This document shows positions 16,724 to 26,215 of a stretch of DNA of 64,000 bases, piece by piece (within the stretch, counting starts at the first letter, position 1; the number at the start of each line of letters is the position of its first letter). A program made the position numbers and the translations under genes. The stretch comes from Deltaproteobacteria bacterium IMCC39524 (GTDB lineage: Bacteria > Desulfobacterota > Desulfuromonadia > Desulfuromonadales > BM103). The stretch lies in NCBI GenBank assembly GCA_029667085.1, contig JARUHJ010000003.1:310001-374000 (forward strand). The letters are read 5' to 3'. The notes beneath the pieces were generated by a model. It did no database searches and was not told where the DNA came from. It was given only the letters and a program-made list of their open reading frames with translations.

Positions 16724-18041
16724 CCCTGTATTCTACGGCTTTTGCATCAAGCGGCACAAGCCCACGCCTTTCTAACAGTTTGCCGCGCTGACGGTAAAGA
16801 TATCCCGCTTCACAAAGTTCCGCAAGCAGTAGTAAGAAAATGGCCACGGCGATGCCGGGGAGAGGAAGGATCTGAAGCGTGACAACTGGCCAGAAAGCAA
16901 CCATCAACAGGGCTTTGTAGAAGGTTGAATAGCCCAGTCTCGCCGTGAGATGAGCACCGGCAAACCAACCACGTAAAAGGTTGGCGGCACCGTAAAGAAA
17001 CGGGAAGAGGGCGCAGGCAGTCAAGGGCCAGGCGATGTATTCTTGCATGGCCGCGTCCAGGCCCATGACAGTGCCGAGGATGGGGCCGTTCAATGGCCAG
17101 GCAAGCAGCAGCATGATCAAAGCCATTCCGCCGCTGACTTTTAGAAAAAAACGCGTCAGGGTTTGGCTGTCTTCTTCTTTGTGCACAAGCGTCAGATAAG
17201 CCTGCTGCAGGTTGCGCATCGGCCCGGCCAGAAGAAAGAGGAAGCCCCGGATGACACCAAAGGCTGCCAGGGCGAGAGTGCCGTCGGGGAGCCGGCTGAT
17301 GATGGCGTTGATAATTAACGGCACTGTTTGTTGCAGGCCCGATGAGAAGGCAAGGGGGAGCCCGTAGCGTAGAATTTCAACAAAGCGATTTTCGTCATCA
17401 GTTTCAGCGGGGAGCTTTACCCGCCAGGCGAAGAATCCGATAACCAGTGTTTCTGTGCCAACGCAACCGAGCAAGGCGAAGGCGGCAACCTGGGTGCCTG
17501 TGAACCACAGCTGGCCGATCCAGAGATAGGCAAAGAGCATGATGATGCGTACTGCCGTGGCAAAAGAAACCAGGCTGGTTCTGCGAGCACGAATCACCAG
17601 CCCCTGGAAGAGGCCGCGCAGACCGGTGATAAAGGGCAGGAAAACCAGTAAAGCCAGGGTGTCACGGGCACCTTTTGCGACCTCGGGGGCAACACCGAGA
17701 AGGTGATCAAGGATGAAGGTGCCGACCGGGCTGAAGGCAAGCAGGGCGAGCAGGATAGAGACCCAGGTGGCGATCAGGAAGACAAACAGGGTCATGCCGA
17801 TGAGAGATTTGCGGCCGCGCACCATGGCAATGGTAATCGTATGGTTTTGGTAAGATGGCGAGGCGACAAAGAGGTGCAGAACCATGGCGACCGAGAATCC
17901 GGCCAGAACCACGACAGCATCCTCCAGGCGTGCCAGTCCGGCGTTGATGATCGAGTGGGAAACGCTCATCAACTGGACGTTGAGCAGCAGGGGAAAGAAG
18001 AAGAGGGCAACGTCCTTTTGGGTCAGGTGGGCATCTCTCAA
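16710..18041 (-). CDS. MATE/ANK-like polytopic membrane protein
   Basis: 443 residues from a TTG at 18041 that overlaps the stop codon of the phosphatase gene (TTGA); longer versions would run deep inside that gene. About 12 membrane helices. The pattern INAGLARLEDAVVVLAGFSVA, followed by FVASPSYQ, resembles the MOP superfamily, close to ANK/MATE-like transporters. The substrate is unknown; in this operon it could help export an arsenic or phosphate compound, which is inference from position only. Its 3' end overlaps the Cys-rich gene. Confidence 0.72.
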   Translation of the reverse strand: MRDAHLTQKDVALFFFPLLLNVQLMSVSHSIINAGLARLEDAVVVLAGFSVAMVLHLFVASPSYQNHTITIAMVRGRKSLIGMTLFVFLIATWVSILLALLAFSPVGTFILDHLLGVAPEVAKGARDTLALLVFLPFITGLRGLFQGLVIRARRTSLVSFATAVRIIMLFAYLWIGQLWFTGTQVAAFALLGCVGTETLVIGFFAWRVKLPAETDDENRFVEILRYGLPLAFSSGLQQTVPLIINAIISRLPDGTLALAAFGVIRGFLFLLAGPMRNLQQAYLTLVHKEEDSQTLTRFFLKVSGGMALIMLLLAWPLNGPILGTVMGLDAAMQEYIAWPLTACALFPFLYGAANLLRGWFAGAHLTARLGYSTFYKALLMVAFWPVVTLQILPLPGIAVAIFLLLLAELCEAGYLYRQRGKLLERRGLVPLDAKAVEYRDGTT

Positions 18042-18679
18042 GAGGGCTCGCCTGCGGGAAACAAGAGAGGCAGGTCGGTGGCCTGTCCGGCCTGGAAATC
18101 TGCTCGCAGACCATCGTCGTGGCCGAGCCCCCAGTGACAGAAGCACGATTTGACCTTGGCTGCATGTGCGGCGCGCAGATCGACATGATGATCGCCGAGC
18201 AGAACGGTTCGTTCAGGATCACAGTCAAGTAGTTTCAGGGCATGATGAACCATGTCGGGATGCGGTTTCCTCTGCAGGGCAAGCTCAGCTCCTATGATAT
18301 GCAGAAAGAATGGCGACAGACCAAGGCGCTCAACGAGGATGTCGGCAAGGTGTTGTGGCTTGTTGGTGACCACCGCCATAGCTTTGTCGCTATGCATGGC
18401 GAGGAACTCCATGATGCCGGGGTAGATGACCGTTTCGTCAGTCAAATGCTCGGTGTAAATCTCCATGAAACGTTTGCGGCGGTTCTGGTTGAACAGCTCT
18501 TCAGGTAAAGCCCTCTGTAGCAAGAGGCCAACGCCGTCGCCAACATAACCACGGACCTGGGCGCTGGTGACGGCAGGCAGGTCAAGTTCTTCTCGCAGCA
18601 GATTAATGGCCTTGGTCAGATCGGGGATGGAATCGACCAGGGTACCGTCGAGATCGAAGAGGAATGTATCAATAGACAT
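18038..18679 (-). CDS. gph: HAD-family phosphatase, phosphoglycolate phosphatase-like
   Basis: 213 residues. HAD motif I FDLDGTLVD at residues 8-16 (nucleophile Asp), motif II VVTNKP near 104, a Lys in RKPHPDM and motif IV LLGDHHVDLRAA. A helical cap between motifs I and II is of the Gph/PGMB type. The usual reaction is hydrolysis of 2-phosphoglycolate or a similar small phosphate ester. It is the first gene of the overlapping run that leads to arsJ, so a link to phosphoglycerate products is possible but untested. Confidence 0.82.
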   Translation of the reverse strand: MSIDTFLFDLDGTLVDSIPDLTKAINLLREELDLPAVTSAQVRGYVGDGVGLLLQRALPEELFNQNRRKRFMEIYTEHLTDETVIYPGIMEFLAMHSDKAMAVVTNKPQHLADILVERLGLSPFFLHIIGAELALQRKPHPDMVHHALKLLDCDPERTVLLGDHHVDLRAAHAAKVKSCFCHWGLGHDDGLRADFQAGQATDLPLLFPAGEPS

Positions 18680-18712
18680 ATTAAACCTGAGGTCTGAGGG
18701 GGATTAGCTATA

Positions 18713-18758
18713 AGCCGTAAGCTTTAAGCTGTAAGGTCTAAACTTAAAGCTTATGGCT
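18713..18758. repeat. Large imperfect palindrome between yggS and gph
   Basis: Arms of 16 bases (18713-18728 and 18743-18758) match at 15 positions; the core TAAGCTTTAAG and its complement are exact. A related CTTACAGCT unit follows at 18763-18771. It resembles the AT-rich TAAGCTTTAAGCTGTAAG palindromes scattered in Desulfuromonadales intergenic DNA. It lies where the promoter of the ars operon would be. Confidence 0.7.
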
Positions 18759-18779
18759 CTATCGCTTACAGCTTTGTTT

Positions 18780-19463
18780 CTATCTTGCGCCAAAGATCGC
18801 AGTGCCGACGCGTACCATGGTCGAGCCTTCTTCAATGGCCACTTCAAAGTCGTGGCTCATGCCCATGGAGAGCTCCTGCATGGCGACCTTTGGCAGGCCC
18901 AGGGCATCAATAGTTTCTGCCAGTTCACGCAGTTGCTGGAAGTAAGGGCGCACCTCTTCAGGGTCAGCCCCCCAGGGAGGCAGGGCCATCAGGCCCTTGA
19001 TGCGGAGGTGCGGCAGTGGCGCAACCTTGCGAGCCAAGTCGACCAGGGCCTCAGCGGTGGTGCCCCCTTTGCTCTCCTCTTCGCCCAGGTTGACCTGGAG
19101 GAGAATGTCGACACAGGCGTCGTCCTTGCCCCACTGACGATCTATCTCTTTTGCCAGGGAGAGGCGATCAACCGAGTGAATCATGGCCACTTTGCCGCGC
19201 AGGTATTTAACCTTGTTGGTCTGCAGCGCGCCGATAAAGTGCCATTCGACCTCAGTGCCTACCTCATCAATCTTGGCAACACACTCCTGCACATAGCTTT
19301 CTCCGAACAACCTCTGCCCGGCGCTTGCCGCAGCCTCTATGTCTACAGCAGGCTTTTTCTTGGAGACGGCTATCAGCCGCACAGCTGCAGGGTCACGCAG
19401 GCACCCCTGGCAGATGGTTGCAATGCGTTCCGAGATTCGCTTGATGTTGTCTGCGATATTCAT
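18780..19463 (-). CDS. yggS: YggS/PLPBP-family pyridoxal phosphate-binding protein
   Basis: 227 residues, the usual length. The PLP-linking Lys35 is in VSKKKP; other motifs are FGESYVQE, WHFIGALQTNK, the IHSVD loop, LQVNLGEE and the terminal SMGMSHDFEVAIEEGSTMVR. The family controls free PLP and vitamin B6 balance and is not an active racemase. Only six bases separate it from maf, so the two form an operon. Confidence 0.95.
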   Translation of the reverse strand: MNIADNIKRISERIATICQGCLRDPAAVRLIAVSKKKPAVDIEAAASAGQRLFGESYVQECVAKIDEVGTEVEWHFIGALQTNKVKYLRGKVAMIHSVDRLSLAKEIDRQWGKDDACVDILLQVNLGEEESKGGTTAEALVDLARKVAPLPHLRIKGLMALPPWGADPEEVRPYFQQLRELAETIDALGLPKVAMQELSMGMSHDFEVAIEEGSTMVRVGTAIFGAR

Positions 19464-19469
19464 AAAAGG

Positions 19470-20078
19470 TCAGTCTGGGACAGCAAAAAGTTCTATTGCG
19501 CCGAGTTCTTCAAGGGCAGCAATGACTTCACAGAGGGGAATGCCGACGACATTGGTATAGCTGCCTTCAATCCTGGGGACCATGAAGGAACCAATCCCCT
19601 GGATTGCGTAGGAGCCAGCCTTGTCAAAGGGTTCCCTGGTGGCAATGTACCCTTCAATTTCCTGACTTGTCAAATCCTTGAAAAAGACTTTGGTGGTGAC
19701 CGCAGAGCTGATTGTGCGACCCGTCTGGCGATCATGAACAGCGTAGCCGGAGATGACGCGATGACTGCGACCGGAAAGGCTCGAAAGCATCAGTGCGGCC
19801 TCTGTCGCATCAACCGGTTTGCCGAGGAGGTCTTGGTCGCGGACCACGACGGTGTCGCTGCCGATGAACCAGCGCCCCTGTTGTTGGGGGCGGTTGGCAA
19901 CTTCCATCGCCTTGTCACAACTCAGGCGTACGACATGAGCTTCCGGTGTTTCATCTGTCAACAGACTTTCGTCTGCATTGCTTGGCACGACCTGAAAGGT
20001 GATGCCGACCTGGCTGAGAAGCTCGCGACGACGGGGTGACGCTGAAGCGAGGACAATATCCTGAAGCTCTTGAGGCAT
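19470..20078 (-). CDS. maf: Maf-type nucleoside triphosphate pyrophosphatase
   Basis: 202 residues from ATG 20078, with GGAAG upstream; longer versions enter the preceding gene. The conserved LASASPRRRELL loop (residues 10-21), the DESLL and GSDTVV region, LSSLSGRSHRVISGY and DKAGSYAIQG all match Maf. Maf proteins hydrolyse dTTP, UTP and modified pyrimidine triphosphates to limit misincorporation. It follows the diguanylate cyclase gene by 28 bases and precedes yggS by six. Confidence 0.95.
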   Translation of the reverse strand: MPQELQDIVLASASPRRRELLSQVGITFQVVPSNADESLLTDETPEAHVVRLSCDKAMEVANRPQQQGRWFIGSDTVVVRDQDLLGKPVDATEAALMLSSLSGRSHRVISGYAVHDRQTGRTISSAVTTKVFFKDLTSQEIEGYIATREPFDKAGSYAIQGIGSFMVPRIEGSYTNVVGIPLCEVIAALEELGAIELFAVPD

Positions 20079-20106
20079 ATGTGACTTCCGATGCTTGCTT
20101 GGGTGG

Positions 20107-22152
20107 TTAATCTTGATGCGAGAGGAGGGTTTGACCTTCCATGTTGGCTTCGTAAAGAACCAGGCGATTGCGCCCTGATTGTTTGGCACTGTAGAGGGCC
20201 AGATCTGCGGCATGGATCAGTTCATTGGTCGTGACGCCATCAGCAGGGAAAGTCGCGATGCCGATGCTGGTTGTCAGGCGACCGAGAGGAAGGTGGCTTT
20301 CACCCGGGAAACTCTCGGCCTCTATGGCCCGGCGAATCCGTTCGCCGACAAAAACAGATTCTTTTTTTCCGGTTGCCGGCAGGATCAGGCAAAACTCTTC
20401 TCCTCCGTAACGGGTGATGACATCCATTTCGCGGGCCGAACGACGAATGATCTCAGCTGTTTTGCGGAGGGCGTTGTCTCCGGCCAGGTGACCACACAAG
20501 TCGTTGTAAATTTTGAAGTTGTCCAGATCCGCCAGGATGATGCAGAAGTTCTGCTGTTGGCGTTCTCCGCGGCTGAATTCCTCTTGCAGGCGGTCTTCGA
20601 GAAAGCGTCTGTTATAGAGACCGGTCAGTGGGTCGGTGATGGCGAGTTGCTCAAACTTGCCGGCTTTCTCCAGGGTCGCGGCCCGATCGATCATGCGTAC
20701 GGCATGGCCGGTAAAAGTCTGTATCAGGTTGAGGTCGGCTTCGGTAAAGTTGATACCATTTTCTTTGTCTGCCAGGTTGAGGACGCCGATCAGCCGATCA
20801 TTGGCTTCGAGAGGCAGGCTAATAAAGGACTTGGTTTTGAAGCGTGGTCTGTTTTTCGTGGCCACTCGGGTGTCTCTCTCTATATCGTTGACCAGCATCG
20901 GGAAGCCACTCTTGGCGACCTGACCGGCAATCCCTTCGCCGTAGGCCACAGACATGGTCTTTGCCAGGGATGAGGTCATCCCCTTGGCGGCTTCAATCTT
21001 CAGGGTCCCTTCTGTCTCATGTAAGAGCATCAGGGATCCACTGGTTGCGGTCAACAGTTCGGAGGACATCTCAAGGAGCTTCTGGTAGAGGTCACGACGG
21101 TTTCCTGCCAGAGATAGCTCGCTGATCATGGCAACCATGCGCGTTGAGAATTGCCGTTCAAGCTGTCGCCCTTCGGCGGTTTTCAGACTTTCCAGACGGC
21201 TAGCCAGACGATTGATCAGGAGTTCTATGAGGGCCTGGTCACGGCTGTGAAGGTTGATGTCCAGGACCACTATGGCTCCCAGGTATCTGTTGTTCTCCTT
21301 GAGCGGGAACAGATGTGCTGTCTGGGTCTCTAATCCCGGGAAGAATATCTTCAGCTCTTCAGCAGAGAGGACCTCCGGGTGTCCGCTTGTATTGTCAAAG
21401 TGGGCGGCGAGATGTTTCTGATCCAGTTGAAAGCTCTCCGGATCTAGACCGAGTGTTGAGTGAACGGTCATGGAGAGGCCAGGCTGCTGCAGGACGATCA
21501 GAACTTTGGGCAAGTTAAAGAGGACGACCAGGGCTTCACTGACGATTGCGACCGCCTGCTCACTCTCTGTGCAGTCGGCGAGGTCCCGAGACAGATTCTG
21601 CACGGCTTCCAGCCTTTTCGTGGTGCGGGCCAGGCTGAGGGAGTGCAGTTGCTGGTTGAGTAGTCGCGGCAACGAGCGGGAGATCTCATCGGCCATGGAT
21701 TCGGCTTCTGAGAGGCTGAGCAGCTGAGATGTGTTTCCTGATTCGAGGAGCAGAGGTTTGCTTTCGTGGTGATTCGCGCTCTCCCGTTTGCGGCGTGCCG
21801 TTTCGCTCTGTTCAAAGACCCCGCCGCCGAGCAGGCAATCGGGAAGATCACTGCTTTCAGGAAGAGGCACGATGAAACAGATGAAGCCTTGTGCACAGCT
21901 TTGGATGACAGGTTGGTTGGTCAGCATGGCTTGTGAGATGCCAGCGTCCCAGGCTCGACAGCACTCAGCGGTACAGCGGAGCTCTCCACTGAGGGGAGCA
22001 CAGATGGTTTGAATTGCTGCGAGAAGGCCTCCACGTCCCTGTTCTTCAGAATAAAGAGCGAGGTTAAACTGCGCGCTGAGCGGATGCTGGCGCAGCATTT
22101 CAAGCAGGTCTCGTGAATCGACCAGTTTGAAAGGTGATGTGGTATGTGCCAC
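20107..22152 (-). CDS. Diguanylate cyclase with PocR, two GAF-like and GGDEF domains
   Basis: 681 residues, no membrane segment. N-terminal residues 1-140 resemble the PocR ligand-binding domain, with several Cys (RCTAECCRAWD, SCAQGFICF). Residues about 190-330 are GAF-like, and about 345-490 a clearer GAF (SGSLMLLHETEG, VYGEGIAGQV-like, GVLNLADKENG). The C-terminal GGDEF domain has the active-site GGEEF at 583-587 and an upstream RxxD (REMD) inhibitory site, so it should make cyclic-di-GMP and be product-inhibited. A soluble sensor of a small molecule or redox state is likely. Confidence 0.9.
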   Translation of the reverse strand: MAHTTSPFKLVDSRDLLEMLRQHPLSAQFNLALYSEEQGRGGLLAAIQTICAPLSGELRCTAECCRAWDAGISQAMLTNQPVIQSCAQGFICFIVPLPESSDLPDCLLGGGVFEQSETARRKRESANHHESKPLLLESGNTSQLLSLSEAESMADEISRSLPRLLNQQLHSLSLARTTKRLEAVQNLSRDLADCTESEQAVAIVSEALVVLFNLPKVLIVLQQPGLSMTVHSTLGLDPESFQLDQKHLAAHFDNTSGHPEVLSAEELKIFFPGLETQTAHLFPLKENNRYLGAIVVLDINLHSRDQALIELLINRLASRLESLKTAEGRQLERQFSTRMVAMISELSLAGNRRDLYQKLLEMSSELLTATSGSLMLLHETEGTLKIEAAKGMTSSLAKTMSVAYGEGIAGQVAKSGFPMLVNDIERDTRVATKNRPRFKTKSFISLPLEANDRLIGVLNLADKENGINFTEADLNLIQTFTGHAVRMIDRAATLEKAGKFEQLAITDPLTGLYNRRFLEDRLQEEFSRGERQQQNFCIILADLDNFKIYNDLCGHLAGDNALRKTAEIIRRSAREMDVITRYGGEEFCLILPATGKKESVFVGERIRRAIEAESFPGESHLPLGRLTTSIGIATFPADGVTTNELIHAADLALYSAKQSGRNRLVLYEANMEGQTLLSHQD

Positions 22153-22265
22153 CGCTTGCCCCCGATGCGATTTGAAAATTCAAACAGATTGCGCGATCGA
22201 AAATATTTGCTGATATTAACTTCTAAGGCTAACAGGTATTTAGTCCTCTGGCAATCCTGTAGATG

Positions 22266-23576
22266 TTACTGTTTCTCAGCTTTAAACCACAGATCAAGGT
22301 CTGCCAGGGCACGATCTGCCAAGGCTTGACGCCGGTCACGGCGCTTGCGGATACGTTGCTCAAGTGCCGGGAAGAGACCGTAGGTAATATTCATCGGCTG
22401 AAAGTTCTCCGCTGATGCAGTGACCGGGTAGTTGAGCAAGGCACCCAGGGCCGTCGTCAAGGGGGGTGACGGGAAATTGTGTTCCTGATAACAGGCCGCG
22501 GCCGAGAGGCCGGCTAAAAAACCGCTGGCGGCAGATTCGACATAGCCTTCGACGCCAGTGATCTGCCCGGCAAAGAAGATATTGGCAGCGCCCTTCAATT
22601 GCATGGTCTCGGTCAGGCAGGCAGGCGCGTTGATGAAGGTGTTACGGTGCATGCTGCCAAGTCGGGCGAACTGGACCTTCTCCAGACCGGGTATGGTGCG
22701 GAAGACGCGCTCCTGTTCCGGGTAGGTCAATTTGGTCTGAAATCCGACCAGGTTGTAAAGATTGGCGTGTTTGTCATCCTGGCGCAACTGAATGACAGCG
22801 AAGGGGTCGCGCCCGGTTCGCGGGTCACGCAGACCGACCGGCTTCATGGGACCAAAGGCCAGGGTCATCTCACCGCGTTCGGCAAGAACTTCCACCGGCA
22901 TGCAGCCTTCGAAGTGGACTACCTTTTCAAAATCATGCGGAACCACTTTATCTCCTTTACAAAGAGCCTCAACGAAGGCGAGGTACTGCTCTTTGTCAAA
23001 GGGGCAATTGAGGTAATCTGCGCCGCCACGATCGTAGCGTGAGGCGGCATAAACCTTCTCCATATCGATCGAATCGGCTTCTATGATCGGTGCTATGGCA
23101 TCGTAGAAATATAGGTGCTCCTGGCCTGTCAGGGCCCCGATCTTTTCAGCCAGGGCCTCAGAGGTAAGTGGACCGCTGGCGATGATCACAATACGGTCAT
23201 CAGGAATCTCTGTGATCTCCTGCCGATGCAGGGTAATCAGAGGATGCTCATCGATGCTGCGGGTGATCTGCTTAGCAAAGCCTTCCCGGTCGACAGCCAA
23301 CGCGCCTCCGGCCGGAACCGCATGTGCGTCGGCGGTTGTGATGAAAAGGCTGCCGCAACGGCGCAGCTCTTCCTTCAGAAGCCCGACCGCGTTGTGCATG
23401 CCGGTGCCGCGCAGGGAGTTGGAGCAGACCAGCTCGCTGAGGCGGTCACTCTGATGCGCGGGTGTCATCCGCTGCGGGCGCATCTCAAAGAGATCGACCG
23501 GGATGCCTTTGCCGGCAATTTGCCATGCGGCTTCACAGCCGGCGAGGCCTGCACCGATAATTGTGATGGGTGTCAT
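22266..23576 (-). CDS. trmFO: Folate-dependent tRNA U54 methyltransferase TrmFO
   Basis: 436 residues. FAD-binding [11 protein letters not shown] at residues 8-18, then [23 protein letters not shown] and a final [16 protein letters not shown], all diagnostic. The enzyme makes 5-methyluridine at tRNA position 54 using methylenetetrahydrofolate and FAD. The neighbour is topA, upstream on the same strand, an order common in Geobacter relatives. Confidence 0.97.
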   Translation of the reverse strand: MTPITIIGAGLAGCEAAWQIAGKGIPVDLFEMRPQRMTPAHQSDRLSELVCSNSLRGTGMHNAVGLLKEELRRCGSLFITTADAHAVPAGGALAVDREGFAKQITRSIDEHPLITLHRQEITEIPDDRIVIIASGPLTSEALAEKIGALTGQEHLYFYDAIAPIIEADSIDMEKVYAASRYDRGGADYLNCPFDKEQYLAFVEALCKGDKVVPHDFEKVVHFEGCMPVEVLAERGEMTLAFGPMKPVGLRDPRTGRDPFAVIQLRQDDKHANLYNLVGFQTKLTYPEQERVFRTIPGLEKVQFARLGSMHRNTFINAPACLTETMQLKGAANIFFAGQITGVEGYVESAASGFLAGLSAAACYQEHNFPSPPLTTALGALLNYPVTASAENFQPMNITYGLFPALEQRIRKRRDRRQALADRALADLDLWFKAEKQ

Positions 23577-23683
23577 GATGGATATTCCAAAGGGGTTAAG
23601 AGTTGTTTGTAGTCGTGAATCAATATTTTAGCGGGTATGTGGTGTGATAAGCAAAGCTAAAAGCTTAATTCCGCGCAGAGGAC

Positions 23684-23716
23684 AGAAAAGGCCGAGCAAT
23701 CAGCCCGGCCTTTTCT
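23684..23716 (-). terminator. Intrinsic terminator after topA
   Basis: An 11-base-pair perfect stem (AGAAAAGGCCG and CGGCCTTTTCT) with an 11-base loop, 22 bases after the topA stop on the minus strand. The T-rich second arm acts as the release tract. It separates topA from trmFO. Confidence 0.85.
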
Positions 23717-23737
23717 GTTTTGTATATCAACCTTAAC

Positions 23738-26149
23738 TCAGGCGTCTTTTTTAGTCGTTTTCTTGGCGGCCGGTTTTTTTGCCGTCGACTTTTTCGCCGG
23801 AGCCTTCTTGGCCGTGGTTTTCTTGACAGTCTTCTTAGCCGGAGCTTTTTTTGCGGCCGGCTTTACCTCGGGCTCAATCAGGGTGATCAGATAATCACAT
23901 TCCTCTTGAGGACATTTGCGTACGGTGCCAGCACGCTTTGTGGTCTTCTCGACGGTCAGCGGGAAAGCACATTTCGGGCAAGGCTCTTCAAAAGGCTGAT
24001 CCCAGAGTGCGTATTTGCACTTCGGGTAACGGTTGCAGGAATAGAAGATTTTGCCGTAACGACTCTTCTTTTCCATGATCTCGCCTTCTTTACAGGAAGG
24101 GCACTCGATGTCGAGGGATTTCGGTTTGATCAGCGGCTGGTTGTTCTTGCAATCCGGATAGCCTGAACAGGCCAGGTACTTGCCATACCGTCCTTCCTTG
24201 AACTGCATCGGTTTGCCGCATTTTTCACATTTCTCGTCAGAGAGGACCACCTCTGCATTGCGCTCACCGTTGACCGGGCGGGTGTATTTGCACTCAGGGT
24301 AGCCATCGCAGGCGATGAAGTAACCGTTGCGGCCGTACTTCTTGGTCAGTGGTTGTTCGCATTCAGGGCATTTCTCATCAAGAGGCTCACCGACAAAGCG
24401 GACTTCTTTGACAACCTCAACCTCTTTCTTGAAAGGAATCCAGAAGTCTTTCAGGAAAGACTTCCATTCGCCTTTGCCAAGTGCAATGGCGTCGAGATCA
24501 TCTTCCATGTTGGCTGTAAACTGGTAGTCGACGTACTTGTCGAAACACTGTAGGAGGAAACGAATGACTTCACGCCCGAGGTCCTGCGGGTGGAATACAC
24601 GCTTGATCAACTGCACGTAGTTACGCTCTACCAGGGTGTTCATCGTGGCTGCGTAAGTCGATGGTCGGCCGATCCCGTTCTCTTCCAGAATCTTGACCAG
24701 AGAGGCTTCCGTATAACGTGGTGGCGGTTGGGTGGTATGCTCTTCGCCCTGCAGCTCTTCGAAGCTCAGAGCCTCTTTCTCCTCGAGGCTGGGCAGGAGA
24801 CCTTCAACTTCTTCGCTCTCCGTGTCCTTGCCCTCAATATAGACTTTCATGAATCCCGGGAAGCGAACCACCTGTCCCGAAGAACGGAACAGGAATTTTT
24901 CACCGGCGAGAATATCGATTGTGGTCGCGTCGAGCAGGGCATCTGCCATCTGGGCCGCGATCGTGCGCTCCCAGATCAGCTTGTAGAGCCGCAGCTCATC
25001 GCCATCGAGAAAGGTCTTGAGCGTTTCCGGATGGCGTGCCAGGCCGGTGGGGCGAATCGCCTCGTGAGCCTCCTGTGCGTTTTTCGCTTTGCTTTTGTAG
25101 GTGCGCGGCTTGGCAGGAACATACTCTTTGCCGAAGCGTTCCTCAATCACCTGGCGAGCCTCTTCGATGGCGACGTTGGACAGTGTCACCGAGTCGGTAC
25201 GCATATAGGTGATCAGACCTACGGGGCCATCGCCGGTGTCAACACCTTCGTAGAGTTTTTGGGCCGTTGACATTGTCTTGCGCGCCGAGAAGCCGAGCTT
25301 GCGGTTAGCTTCCTGCTGCAGAGTGCTGGTGGTAAAGGGTGCCGCCGGACGGCGCTTCTTTTCCGTACGACTGACAGTTGAGACCTGTACCGGAAGAGGC
25401 TTGATCTCTTCAACCAGGGCCTCTGCCGCTTTCTGATCGGCAATCACCTGGTAGGCATTTGACTCAAGGTTTTTGGCGCTGGAGGCAACCTTCTTGTCAT
25501 CGATGGTGTGCAGCCTCGCCGAAAAAGTGGTCTTCTCAGCGTTGGCCATAGTGGCCTCGATGGTCCAGTAATCCTTGGACTGAAAGGCTTCGATCTCTTC
25601 TTCTCGTTCACAGATCAGTCGCAGGGCAACTGACTGGACACGACCTGCGGAGCGGCTTCCGGGGATCTTGCGCCACAGCACCGGTGACAGGTTAAAGCCA
25701 ACCAGGTAGTCGAGGATACGGCGAGCCTGTTGAGCATCGACCATTTCCGTCGAAATCTGGCGCGGGTTGGCGATGGCTTCGTTGACAGCGTCCTTGGTGA
25801 TCTCGTGAAAGACGACCCGGCTGACATGAGGCGAATCACCTTTTTCATCAACGCCGAGAGCTTCCAGCAGATGCCAGGCGATGGCTTCCCCTTCGCGGTC
25901 GGGGTCAGTTGCGAGGACCAGGTTGTCAGCCTTTTTGAGAGCTTGCTTCAGAATCGTCAGCTGTTTTTTGGCTTTGGCTGAAACGACATACTTGGGGAGG
26001 AAGTCGTTATCGACGTCAACGGAACCGTCTTTGCTGGGGAGATCTCTAACGTGTCCATAGGACGCCAGGACCTGATAACCTTTGCCGAGAAACTTCTCGA
26101 TGGTTTTGGCCTTGGCCGGTGACTCTACGATAACCAGTGAATTCGCCAT
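23738..26149 (-). CDS. topA: DNA topoisomerase I
   Basis: 803 residues. TOPRIM start SLVIVESPAKAKTIEKFLG, acidic DPDREGEA, and the catalytic Tyr315 in ITYMRTDSV. Four C-terminal zinc-ribbon-like Cys4 units follow (CPECEQPL, CEKCGKPM, CPSCKEGE, CPKCAFPL). The last 45 residues are a Lys/Ala-rich tail of AKKTxxK repeats, like histone H1, likely for DNA binding. The enzyme relaxes negative supercoils. It lies between DUF494 and trmFO. Confidence 0.98.
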   Translation of the reverse strand: MANSLVIVESPAKAKTIEKFLGKGYQVLASYGHVRDLPSKDGSVDVDNDFLPKYVVSAKAKKQLTILKQALKKADNLVLATDPDREGEAIAWHLLEALGVDEKGDSPHVSRVVFHEITKDAVNEAIANPRQISTEMVDAQQARRILDYLVGFNLSPVLWRKIPGSRSAGRVQSVALRLICEREEEIEAFQSKDYWTIEATMANAEKTTFSARLHTIDDKKVASSAKNLESNAYQVIADQKAAEALVEEIKPLPVQVSTVSRTEKKRRPAAPFTTSTLQQEANRKLGFSARKTMSTAQKLYEGVDTGDGPVGLITYMRTDSVTLSNVAIEEARQVIEERFGKEYVPAKPRTYKSKAKNAQEAHEAIRPTGLARHPETLKTFLDGDELRLYKLIWERTIAAQMADALLDATTIDILAGEKFLFRSSGQVVRFPGFMKVYIEGKDTESEEVEGLLPSLEEKEALSFEELQGEEHTTQPPPRYTEASLVKILEENGIGRPSTYAATMNTLVERNYVQLIKRVFHPQDLGREVIRFLLQCFDKYVDYQFTANMEDDLDAIALGKGEWKSFLKDFWIPFKKEVEVVKEVRFVGEPLDEKCPECEQPLTKKYGRNGYFIACDGYPECKYTRPVNGERNAEVVLSDEKCEKCGKPMQFKEGRYGKYLACSGYPDCKNNQPLIKPKSLDIECPSCKEGEIMEKKSRYGKIFYSCNRYPKCKYALWDQPFEEPCPKCAFPLTVEKTTKRAGTVRKCPQEECDYLITLIEPEVKPAAKKAPAKKTVKKTTAKKAPAKKSTAKKPAAKKTTKKDA

Positions 26150-26181
26150 AATTTTCAGTCAAATCTTCTCTTGGAAATGAA

Positions 26182-26209
26182 AAAGGCCGCAGAATGTCCT
26201 GCAGCCTTT
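26182..26209 (-). terminator. Intrinsic terminator after the DUF494 gene
   Basis: Stem of 11 pairs with one G-U wobble in the minus-strand RNA, 6-base loop, followed by a T-rich run. It lies just after the DUF494 stop codon and before topA. Confidence 0.8.
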
Positions 26210-26215
26210 AGCGTG

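Noticed and set aside
18753-20039. Plus-strand open frame of 428 codons
   Set aside because: It lies opposite yggS and maf, both of which have complete family motifs.
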